Shown here piece by piece: positions 32,641 to 42,291 of a DNA stretch of 64,000 nt (positions within the stretch are counted from its first letter, which is position 1; each line of letters opens with the position of its first letter). The translations under genes were made by a program, and so were the position numbers. The notes below the pieces were generated by a model. It was not told the origin of the DNA, made no database searches, and saw nothing but the letters and a program-made list of their open reading frames with translations. Source of the DNA: Symbiodinium natans (Eukaryota > Sar > Dinophyceae > Suessiales > Symbiodiniaceae); assembly GCA_905221605.1 (NCBI GenBank), contig CAJNDS010001113.1:1-64000 (forward strand), read 5' to 3'.

Positions 32641-33738
32641 GCAGATGGGCGGCAAGAACCCTAAACCCTAAACCCTCAACCCTAAAACCTAAAACCTAAA
32701 ACCTAAACCCTAAACCCTAAACTAAGGAGAACACCAACCCACTTCGCGTACTGCTGCTCCTTCTTGGCCATGATGACAGCCTCTCGAGCGAAGCCCAGAA
32801 GGAGACTCTTTGCTCAGCTCTCTCATGCCCTGCTAGACCCCTAACATCCCTAAACCCTATAAGTCCAGTCTAGACCCCTAACATCCCTAAACCCTATAAG
32901 TCCTTTTTGCCAAACCCACACCCAGGAAAGGACTGATCCGATGATCCCCCACCTCACGTGTTTGCTGCTTGTCTTTCAACCTGGTCAGGCCGGTCCTGCT
33001 GCTTGCCGAAGGATGCAACTACAAGAGCTTAGGGTTTCGGGTTTAGGGTTTAGGGTTTATGGGGTCCAGTCAGGCATTGGGAAGCTTGAGGGTTCAGGAG
33101 CTTGCAAAGCTTCCGAACGCCTATGCTGAGTTTGCAATACTTGGTGATTTCTGACGCCTCCACGGGCAGGACCCGAATTGCAGACAGTCCCATGAACAAG
33201 AAAAAAAGCAGCATGACTGCAGCTCCTTGTGAGGTAGTGGTTTGTGCCCCACTCCTGATCGGAGGTCAAGATTCCGGTGGATGGGACTCGAATTTTCGTG
33301 TGTCTGCAGGGGGGTTGCGAGGTGACCAGCTCTCATCCTGAACCACCTTCGCCACGGTCTTCTCCCTGAGGCGGTACCTCAGAGGCCAAGCCACCGGTGC
33401 TCAAACGCGCCTTAAAAACAAGGGAGCAACACAATAGATCACGCCTGTGATCTTGCTTGGACACATGAGGCCTGTAGATGCATTTTCAACGCTGACTGCC
33501 CCGTGGCCCCGTGGCTTTCCTCCTCGAACTGAGACTCAACAGAGCACGGTGCCGGCAACCCGGAAGTAGCGCCAAGAAACTCCAAGAAACCCTTCCAATC
33601 GCCCCCAAAGCCCCCGGTTTGGTTGAAGGCTTAGAGTACTCTTAGAGTCCCTAAACCCTTCTCCCCAACACCCGCCCTAAACCCTAAACCCTAAAGCCTA
33701 AACCCTAAACCCTAAACCCTAAACCCCAACACATTGAC

Positions 33739-35133
33739 CCGATACACCCGCACTACTCTTGCGGCAGAACGAGCTGCGGCTTCTGCTGGGGCCCCCTGCC
33801 TCTGCGCAATGCGGGCGATAGAGAAGCGTGCAGGATCCTTGGAGTCCCGTACGGGGTGGTTTAGGGTTTAGGGTTTAGGGTTTAGGGTTTAGGGTTCAGG
33901 GTTCAGGGTTTAAGGTTTAGGATTCCATAAGTCAGGGTCCCCTTGTTGGGTTCTTGGTGTAAAGGGTGCCGTATTACGTATTGCGGGGGACCTCAGAAGG
34001 TGACGCTAATTTAGAGAACTACCCATGTAGGCGAGGTGATCCCTTTTTTTGGGACCTACGTACTTCGCTTGGGGGTAATTAGGGCCAATAATTCTTCGGA
34101 GGTTTGTAACTGCCACAGGCCGCAACAATCAAGTGGGCAGCGCCTGCAACTTCAAGATCTGTTTCTGTGTCGAAGCCAGTGCAGCACCCCAAAACCTAAA
34201 CCCTAAACCCTAAACCCTAAACCCTAAACCCTAAACCCTAAACCCTAAACCAGTAAGCATGCCAGCATCTTTTGCTGTCGCAGTGATGGCTGCAGGGGAA
34301 CTCCGTCCGAGGCAAGAACGAGATTGTGAAGGAAGTAGATGTATTCGCGCAGGTAGGGATCGAGTCGTCGGTAGCCTGGCACCTTCACGCTTCATGGGGC
34401 TCTACAAGTGGACAAGCAGCCTGTCTTACTCTGGGTGCGTCGTCGTGAGGCTCATTCATTCAGGCAACACAACAGCAAGAGCATTCGGTGCACGCCGCAT
34501 AACCTTCTCGTCAGGCGCGGAAATGCGCAAACATCGAATCTGCTCCTGCTCCATGAACCCTGAACCCTGAACCCTAAACCCTAAACCCTAAACCCTAAAC
34601 CCTAAACCCTAACCCTAAACCCTATTCAAAGATCGTTCCGGTCCGGCGCCTGGATCGGGTAAGCCCGCTCGACTAGTCGGTCGAGGCCCCGATCTTTATG
34701 ATAGTCGATGTTCTCAGCCTCGGTGTAGGGTTTAGGGTTTAGGGTTTGGGGTTTAGGGATTAGGGTTTAGGGTTTAGGATTTAGGGTTTAGGGTTTAGGG
34801 TTTAGGGTTTAGGGTTTAGGGTTTGTGGCTGTGGAAGATTTTTCCTAGGATCCAGCCAACAGGAGGTGTGGCAGTGCCTTGGGAGCAGACTGTTTCGAGC
34901 GTTGGAAACCGAAGCCCCGAGTGGTCGTCGTAGGATTCCGTCTTCCTGCCAGCCTGAGGAAGGCGGATGCAGCCCAGGCATCGTTGAGGAAGTACGGAGC
35001 GCAGGGGAACGAGCTGTGTCGGCTGGCCTAGGCCCACCACAGCACTCCATGCATTGTACACAACCCGCAAAGCCTGAGCATCCACCTCAAAGTCACCACG
35101 TACCCTCCCCAGACACAGCCCAGGATCACCCAT
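33739..35133 (-). CDS. Unrecognised multi-exon gene with phase-consistent exons
   Basis: Minus-strand exons, 5' to 3': about 34954-35133 (GDFEVDAQALRVVYNAWSAV; GC donor), about 34650-34718 (acceptor GAG|G; AENIDYHKDRGLDRLVERAY), 34263-34375 (acceptor CCAG|G; YRRLDPYLREYIYFLHNLVL; GC donor) and 33739-33837 (acceptor AAG|G; DPARFSIARIAQRQGAPAEA; donor GTCAAT). The last two join exactly in phase. Introns carry telomere-like tracts (33857-33925, 34192-34250, 34555-34626, 34724-34826) and a MITE-like element. The protein is soluble and helical; I do not recognise the family. The 34650-34718 to 34263-34375 junction is not in phase as drawn. Confidence 0.5.
33931..34020. mobile_element. MITE-like element inside an intron
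   Basis: It resembles the element at 10417-10508 (shared GGGTGCC centre and a right end reading TTTAGAGAAC). Terminal inversion is weaker. It lies in the intron between 34263 and 33837 of the neighbouring gene. Confidence 0.4.
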
Positions 35134-35461
35134 CCTACAGCCTTTTCAGAACCACACGGAATACCGGAGCAGGCCTGCGGCAGGCGAAAGCGATATGGAG
35201 GACCTAAACGATGTTCCAAATGTTCCAACATGGGGGGGGGGGGCTACTGGCACATTTTTCCTTTGTACGCTAACCATATGATGTCGTACAGTGGATGTAT
35301 GTGTGTATAAGATTGAATCAAAATTCCTGTCGTGACCAGTACTAGTATGTGACAAATTAAAATGACACCTGAACTGGAATTATAATTAAGCAAACTTTTA
35401 TGAATCTTTCTGAATCAATCATAGACTTGTGTGACACATACTCCCACTGCCTCTGGTTAAC

Positions 35462-35776
35462 GTGCGGCTCCAAAACAAGAATGCAGCTATCGACTTTACG
35501 CCTGTCCCGATGGGTCAAGTCCGCGCGCAGTCGCTACTACAACTGGAATCTTTTGACAACACAACTGTTCGGGAGGATTTGGGATGGGCCAGGGGGGAAC
35601 CGTGCCTGTGGAGAGGAGTACGTTGCAGAGATGGCCAGATCGAAGAGATCGAGGGAGAACGGATTGCGTGGTTCGGTGGATCTATTAAACGACGTTCCGG
35701 ATGTTCCAACATTGGGAGGGCTACGGGCAGGACGGCAGCAGAAAGGTGTTGCATGGTTTTAGGCTGGGCCGCTTGA
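35462..35776 (+). pseudogene. LRR N-terminal-cap-like fragment
   Basis: The plus-strand frame contains REDLGWARGEPCLWRGVRC then DGQIEEIEGE. W....PC.W.GV.C is the signature of the plant-type LRR N-terminal cap (LRRNT_2). No leucine-rich repeats follow in frame, so this is probably a fragment or a single exon. A short sequence near its end (ACGTTCCGGATGTTCCAACA) is echoed at 35210-35232. Confidence 0.35.
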
Positions 35777-36226
35777 TTGCAGAGCCCTAAACTCTAAACC
35801 CTGAACCCTAAGCCCTAAGCCCTAAGCCCTAAACCCTAAATGGGAGAGCCAAGAGCGCCACCCGTCGGCTCCCAGCCCTGGTCCTCTTTGCGTCGGGGCC
35901 GCATGCCGGCTGCCTGGCTTTGGCGGGGGGACGCTGGGCTTGGGGTTGATTGAGGGTTGAGGGTTGAGTGAGGGTTTAGGGCTTAGGGCTTAGGGTTTAG
36001 GGATTAGGGATTAGGGTTTAGGGTTTAGGGTTTCGGGTTTAGGGTTTAGGGTTTGGGGTTTGGGGTTTAGGGTTTGGGGTTTAGGGTTTAGGGTTTAGGG
36101 TTTAGGGTGTAGGGTGAAGGGTGTAGGGTGTAGGGTGTAGGGTGTAGGATTTAGGGTTTAGGGTTTAGGGTTTAGGGTTTAGGGTTTAGGGTTTAGGGTT
36201 TAGGGTTTAAGCTTTAGGGTTTAGGG
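35775..36226. repeat. Telomere-like tract hosting the retrotransposon
   Basis: CCCTAAA and variant units at 35775-35840, then TTTAGGG with GTGTAGG variants from about 35960 to 36226. The LTR retrotransposon begins at 36227, within this repeat. Confidence 0.9.
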
Positions 36227-36519
36227 TGCGGAGCTGCAGTTTGTATTCAGGAATTAGGTTGGGGTTAAATGAAAAGGGTCAATGCGCCCGACAATATCTG
36301 GCTCAAGATGGCCAGAACTAAGGCCACAAGCAAAAAAGAGGTAGAGCCCGCGTGGTTGGGATTGGGGTTGGTTCCTAGGTGCTTAGGCATAGGCCTCCTT
36401 GCTCCCTTCCCTGGTTCTCCTGGTCCGTGTTTTGGGTTTGTTGTGCTGGTCGATCTAGGGAGTATAAGTTCTGGGCTGTCCTTAGGGTTGATCCCGTTTC
36501 CCCTTTGGTTGCCCCCGTA
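36227..36519 (+). repeat. 5' LTR (293 bp)
   Basis: Begins TGCGGAGCTGCAG and ends GCCCCCGTA. It should carry the promoter and R region. It contains an 83-codon ORF that is unlikely to be a gene, and TGGCTCAAG at 36299-36307, which matches the last nine bases of the dinoflagellate spliced leader (probably chance). Confidence 0.92.
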
Positions 36520-36531
36520 GGTTATGAGCCC
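36520..36531 (+). promoter_or_regulatory. Primer-binding site for an internal Met-tRNA region
   Basis: GGTTATGAGCCC starts at the base after the LTR. Its complement, GGGCTCATAACC, is the anticodon stem-loop of initiator tRNA-Met rather than the tRNA 3' end. The same arrangement, priming from a half-tRNA, is known for Drosophila copia. Confidence 0.65.
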
Positions 36532-36581
36532 AAATTAGGCTTCCTGCGGTATAGGTAAAGATTTTTCGCTTGTTTAGCGCC

Positions 36582-38700
36582 ATGGACATGTTGCGGCGTC
36601 GCTCAGAACCTGGACTGTCATCCGCGGCCAATGAAGCCGAAGAAAATCGTGGTGATGGGGGTGAAGAACGACAGCAAGTGGTACAAGCGCTGACAGATGG
36701 TAGGGAAGTTGCAATGATACAACAAACGTCTCAGGTGGAAAATGAAGTGGTTCCGTTTCCAGCAGCGAATCCTTTCTGGAGCGAGCGGGCTCATGAAGAA
36801 ATGAGACTGAGGCAATCAAGGCCGGCAAGTCTTCCTGCGAGCGGAGGGGATAGAAGTGGTGAAAATACGAGGAGGCCACCGTCGCTGCAAGATCTTCTGG
36901 GTCGAGAACCTGCACCAGCTGAGAGGCCATCGTCAGGCTTAATGGGCCAGATGGAACGAGGTAACATTGGTGAGACACAAGCAGAGGAAGAGCTTATCCC
37001 TGATCTGAGTGGTGAAGAGCAAGGTGAAGATATGGCAGTGGTAAAGCGTGCACTTAAAGAGTTGCTGGTGCAGACAAAGGAGCTGGGAAACAGGTTGCAT
37101 CGAGCGGAGGAGAAAAGTTATACCTCTGCTGCATCTGGGTCAGCTTCGCCAGCACGGAGCACTGGAGTGGTGGACGCAAATGCTGCATATCCCTTGGGAA
37201 TGACTCCAGAGAAACAGTGTCCGCCAGGACAAGTTTTCTACACTGATGGGATGGGTGGTTTTTGGACTGTGTTGCCTGATGGGACATGGCTGCCTATTGA
37301 AGGCTACGACCTGCCAAAGGGTTGTGATCTTCAACCCTTGCCTGAGTCCAGGAAGGGGGATGCTCAGGTGGAGGATGAAAAAGAAGTGCCAATGATGCAT
37401 GTAGCTGAAGGGAAGAAACCCTCCAGATTGCCTCCGCTGAATTACCTCCTGGGAGGTTCTGCAAGTGGTGTGTATGCAGGTGGCCCACCTGGTTTGACAC
37501 ATGCGCCGATTACTTCCTTGCCGACAGGTGTTGATGGTTCTGCCGCACCTATAGTGAATCAGCCCGGTTTTGTTTCAGCTCGGGAAACCGTGACGCAAGA
37601 GAATACGGCAGGATCGGGTGGATATACAATGGTGGATAATGTTCCGTATCGGTGGAAAATGACAGCTGGAAAGTTGGAATTAGAAAAGGTTCCACTCACA
37701 GCTTTTACGCCTGGTATGGGACATGGACTGCCGCAAAGGCCTGGTGGTAGCGTCAGTTTACCTCCTGGAGCAGTGGTGCCACGAGGTATGCCAATAATTG
37801 GTGATAGTTCTGGAACCGAACGTCCGGAGGCTCTTGGGAAGCATGTGATGAGCCTTCCTACTTTGGCAGACTACACACCAAGCAATCCGACGGCACTAGG
37901 AGATTGGATCGCAATGATCGAACCAATGTTGTCTTCGCTGACAGATACAGGAAGGGTGTGGTGGCAATGCGTCTATTCAAAGGCGTATCAGGCGTATGCC
38001 AAATGGTTGAGTGTTTCTCCGCTGGAAAGGTTGGGCATCAAGGCTGAGCTGGAAGGGCTCAAGGTGGTTCAAACTGCGCACGTTTTGTTGGAGCAGAGGG
38101 CAGTGTCTTTGCTGCTGCAGGCGATTCCGGAGAGATTGAAGACCGAGATCGTTTCCACTCGAATGTTGGGTTCAGTGATGATATTTTACAAATTGCTGAC
38201 GGTTTACCAACCTGGTGGAGCAAATGAGCGCAGCACAATGTTGAACTTCTTGGTGCAACCATCTTCGGCAACCTCGATCTCAGAGGCCATTAAGGGAGTG
38301 CGTCAATGGGCGCAATGGCGTTCCCGATTAAGGGAGTTGCGAGCGGCCGAGCCCGACGCTACCTTGCTTATCAAGGGATTGGATGCTTTATCATCCGCGT
38401 TGCTGGCAAAACACCCTACGGTTCATTTCAGAGTGGCATCCTTTCGGGAAAAATTGGGGGTGGACTACTCGCCGACCTCTGAAACTGCGACACAACTAGC
38501 TGAAATGTTACAGGCAGAGTTTGAACTGCTATTGCATAGCGCTGGTGATCAAGAGGTGAAGCAGGACTCGGACGCCAAGAAAAGGGCAAGGTTAAACAAG
38601 GCCCAAAAGGGAACTGGTGACGAGACAGAGGAGGGTGACAAAGGCAAAGGGAAAGGAAAGAGGTACAGCAGTGATGGTGAACGTCCATTCTGTCACGCTG
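36582..38700 (+). CDS. gag: Retrotransposon Gag
   Basis: The ATG at 36582 (context GCCATGG) opens a frame of about 700 codons: a Glu/Gln-rich N-terminal region, a Pro/Gly-rich middle (residues about 200-430), then a helical capsid-like domain with SLPTLADYTPSNPTALGDWI, VWWQCVYSKAYQAYAKWLSV and LLQAIPERLKTEIVSTRML, typical of copia Gag in dinoflagellates. The frame stays open to 39011, but from about 38690 the meaningful reading moves to another frame, so the C-terminus drawn past that point is out of frame. A Lys/Gly-rich linker (KGKGKGK) precedes the break. Confidence 0.8.
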
Positions 38701-39066
38701 CAAATTTCGCCATGACAAGGACTCCCTGGAGCGTGGAAGATGTTTTGAAAGTGGGGCCGTTGGCCATTTACAGCCGCAGTGTCCATACAAAGATGGTGCA
38801 AGTCCCAATGTGGACTCAAATTCCGAAAGGAATAAATCTAAAGGAAATTCTCCCAAAGGAGGAAAGGGCGGCAAAGGTGCGAAATGGGGGAATGCCAAAA
38901 AGGCAGAAGTGGCTGAAGGGGGAGATGAGACGGCTAATGCGGGATTGGAGAAAGGTTCTGCAAGTCCCTCATCACCATCAACACCCAATCAGGTCCTTGC
39001 TGAAGCGTTAGAGGTGCTGAAATCTATGAAACTGTCATCAGCGCAGTCAGCATCGAGCGGGGATCC
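38690..39066 (+). CDS. Gag zinc-knuckle region, frame-shifted
   Basis: In this frame a Cys/His cluster reads CKFRHDKDSLERGRC and continues CFESGAVGHLQPQCPYKDG. The second part fits the retroviral CX2CX4HX4C knuckle except that the second Cys is Ser. Lys/Gly-rich sequence follows, then a helical segment LAEALEVLKSMKLSSAQSAS. Confidence 0.6.
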
Positions 39067-39081
39067 CAGTGTTCGGATGTT

Positions 39082-39291
39082 ATGTTGTTCTGGGGTTTTC
39101 AGCAGGAAAGGAGAGTGGCGTTGGTGGACACAGCTGCTACGCATCTTGCGCGGACGCTTTTTCCATGGGAATGTTTACCCGACACTACTGTTATGGTGCA
39201 AAGCGCGCTTGGTGGTGTGAGAATGAGGATTACAGAGAAACGGACATTGATTAGGGAAGACAATGGGCCTCTGATTATCCTCTCTGGTTGA
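39082..39291 (+). CDS. Retrotransposon aspartic protease region, frame-shifted
   Basis: RRVALVDTAATHLART carries the active-site aspartate. The usual D(S/T)GA has become DTAA, so activity is doubtful. The frame closes at TGA 39289-39291. Related post-protease sequence (LVPIGKASALVGLRVQWRGG, then NGCPCLEKEAALQIIDEM) continues in a third frame from before 39587 to 40165. Confidence 0.55.
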   Translation: MLFWGFQQERRVALVDTAATHLARTLFPWECLPDTTVMVQSALGGVRMRITEKRTLIREDNGPLIILSG

Positions 39292-40165
39292 TCTTGGAGT
39301 TTGGGGCGAACCTCACAGTGATCAATGGGATGTGTCACGTGGGTGCAAAATCTTCGCTGGACCAGCTCTTGTGGTTTGAACACGGCTGTTTGGTTATTGA
39401 TTACAAAGCAGCTGAAAAGATGGTTTTGCATGCTGAAAGACAGTGTGGGTCTTGGTCCCATTCTCAATGGAGGAATGGAAGGGCGGACTGTGGAGTCGGT
39501 TCGTCTGACGCCACGTTGTTGCCGAAGCAGGGAGACGGCCGAGGAGTATGCGTCCTACGTGTGGCCAGGGTTTCTGACACCAATGAGTGTTCGGGAATGG
39601 GCATGTTCTCAGATCACTTCGTCCTGGTGAACAGCTTCCGCAGCAAAAGGTGTTGGTGTCTTTAGCTGTTGGATCTCGGGAGATGTGTATTACCCCAGGT
39701 GGGACCCTGGTAACTCCTGAAACGGTAGATCCACTAGTGCCAATTGGCAAAGCGAGCGCCTTGGTTGGTCTCAGAGTGCAGTGGCGTGGTGGCAAGTGCA
39801 CAGCCTCACATCCTGTTCTGGGGGAACTTCGCGTTCGAGATCTGAATGGGTGCCCTTGTTTGGAAAAGGAGGCGGCGCTTCAGATCATTGATGAAATGGA
39901 TTGGTGCTCACCAAAGCAAGCATTGAAGGTGGCACGTATGGTTCAAGGGTGTCCGAATACGGACAATGAAGTGGCCGTAAAAGCGTCGTTGCAAAGCGCA
40001 GCGCGGACAGCGTCAGTGAACGAGGAGGAGTTCGTCCAGGCTTGTTGGCGATTTCTTCGGTGGTATTATGGGGATATACCAGAAAATATGCTGATGGAGC
40101 TGTTGCCACGTGGGGATATTGCGGCGTTGCCTTTCAACCGTCATAAAAGGCGACGGCTGGCATGA

Positions 40166-40860
40166 GCAAAAAGGGTGGCGGTACACCTATTTTCGGGAAA
40201 ACAAAAATGGCATTTTCCCAGTCGGGATGTGGAGGTACTGGAGCTGGATTTGAAGAAAGGCGGCGACCTACACAATTCGAGCGTCTGGAAGTATCTTCTG
40301 CATCTGGCGGCTGAAGGAAAGGTGGTTGCTGTGGTTGGAGGACCTCCATGCAGGACAGTGTCAAGGTTGAGAGGTGAAGACGGTGGTCCACCTGTATTAC
40401 GCCGGCGCTGTGGGCCTGAACGGTTGGGATTAAAGAGTCTTCCTTGGCCACATCAAGAATAAGCTCGAAAAGATGGTGTTTTACTTCTGAAGATGCTTTT
40501 CCTATATGACGTGGCGGTGCACTCAAGGTGTGGAACTGCTGGTGTCATCAATGGGGGCTCTGTCTTCTTTGGCATGGAAAGTCCTGGGGACCCTGAGCTC
40601 ATAGGGAAAGATTTTTCTCAGAACTACAAAACGGTCTTGAGTGCTGAGGATCTGGTGGATGGTTCTCAGAAAGGGTTCTCAAGTCCTACCTTCTGGAGTT
40701 GGCCAGAGGTAAAATGTTTTTGTGAGCGTTATGGAATGTACGCTGCACATTTTGATCAAGGAGCATTGGGACATGCTCTGGTGAAGCCTACGACTTTCCT
40801 GGTGTCTGATATGGAACTATGGGAATCGTTGGAACAGGTTCGCGTGGTTGTTCCGTGGTC
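40166..40860 (+). CDS. C5-methyltransferase-like segment of the retrotransposon
   Basis: One frame reads VAVHLFSGKQKWHF, VLELDLKKGGDL, VVAVVGGPPCRTVSRLRG, VFFGMESPGDPE, FCERYGMYAAHFDQGALGHA and KPTTFLVSDME. The order resembles cytosine-5 DNA methyltransferases: motif I (F.G), the Pro-Cys of motif IV, an E-x-P of motif VI and a C-terminal target-recognition-like part. A TGA (40163-40165) precedes it and a TAA (40460-40462) interrupts it, in the same frame. The segment sits between protease and integrase. DNA-methyltransferase-carrying retrotransposons have been reported in dinoflagellates; whether this segment is catalytic or a worn-down relative is not decided here. Confidence 0.45.
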
Positions 40861-41029
40861 AGCAACATTCGCTTCTACCCTGGAAGAGCGTATTGGACAA
40901 TCCTCCATATGGGCGCGATGGGCGTTTGGATTGGTAAAAAGAATACGTCACAGGTTGGCACAATGGTTGCAGGAGAGCGATGCTGAACGGGAAACTATAT
41001 TGTCAAAAAAGGAAGAACGAGAAGGAACG

Positions 41030-42290
41030 TTACGGAGGTTAACGGCTGAAGAGCGAGCTTTCCGTGATCATTGCCTAAGGGGGCATATTCCTTTCAGACG
41101 TGATTGTCAAATTTGTGTGTCTGCCGCTGGAAAAGAGCGTCGCCATTTAAGGCGGAAACATGGGGATGCTTACACTTTATCATTGGACTTGGCGGGTCCG
41201 TACAAGTGTTCCAAGGATGCTCACCAGCAGAAGCCAAGACACGCTGTTATTGGTGTTTATCAATTTCCAATGTTGGATCCCAATGTGGGTCGCCCTCCAG
41301 AAAAGGAGGAAGATGCGGACAAGGTGGAAGATCAGGTGGGAGATGAAGGTGCTGGTGTCGGAGAATGGCTGGGTGATGCAGCCGCTAACTTCGAGGAGGA
41401 GGACTCTGCGCCAGTGGAACCTGCGCCAGTTCTGGAGGCAGAGGTGTTAAAAATCCAAGCTTCTGAAAAATCCTGGAAGGAACTGAAGGACCACTTGACC
41501 CAGCCTGTTCGTATGATCAACTTTGTTATGCATGGTGGAGCCGATTGTGGACAAACAACAGACAGCTGTTTTATCGGCTGTTCAAAGGATGACGGTGCGC
41601 CTGCAAAGACATGGGTATCCGGTGTTAAGAATCCATTCAGATCGAGCGGGGGAGTTTGTCAATGCACGCTTCCGGTCCTTTTGTGAAACTCGTCTGATAT
41701 ATAGGACCACTGGTGATCCTGGAGTCCCACAAACGAATGGGCGCGCTGAAGCATGTGTGGGTTTATTCAAACGAGGTCGCTCTTAAAGGAGGCGCGACTC
41801 GGGCCGGCGTACTGGGCACTGGCTGCTCGCCATTGGTCAATGTTACGGTGGCATAAAGCTGAAAGGGAGTTGGGGTTAAACCCGAAGGCATTGCTTCCCT
41901 TTGGTGCTCAGATTCAAGTCAAACGTCGTCCGTGGGAGTTGCTGGGTCCGGATGGAACAAAGAAAGGTCGGCAATGGGTCGATCGTACACAGCCCGCGCT
42001 TCTTTTGGGTCCATGTGATGACCTACCTGGCGGTTATTGGGTGGAAGCTCAAGGGACTGCAAAAGATCCGGATGAACTGGTGTTATTTCCCTGCACTACA
42101 ATTTTTTCCAATATAAAGGAACCGCCAGAATTGGAGTTGGAAGGGGTGGCAGAGGAACAGGAGCCTTCTCCTCCAGAGCATCGTCTCAAAGGGAAAAAAC
42201 CAGCGCTTCGTTTCGCTGATGAGGAGGGCCCTCCATTACCTCCGCCTCGCGATCCATCGGTTAATGTCAAAAAGCCCGGCCTCTTCACTG
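41030..42290 (+). CDS. Retrotransposon integrase, split over three frames
   Basis: The zinc-binding part reads HCLRGHIPFRRDCQIC (about 41070-41121), an HHCC arrangement. The catalytic core has the first Asp in LSLDLAGP (41186-41188), the second in RIHSDRAGEF (41640-41642) and the Glu in GRAEACVGLF (41748-41750). The last two are 35 residues apart, the canonical DD35E spacing. A C-terminal piece AYWALAARHWSMLRW and PFGAQIQVKRRPWE follows. Frames change near 41530 and near 41760. Confidence 0.75.
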
Positions 42291-42291
42291 C

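Noticed and set aside
36269-36520. 83-codon ORF in each LTR (also at 45986-46240)
   Set aside because: It is duplicated because the LTR is duplicated, has no recognisable features and overlaps regulatory sequence.
38700-39011. The last 100 codons of the 813-codon Gag ORF
   Set aside because: The meaningful reading (zinc knuckle) is in another frame here; this part is only incidentally open.
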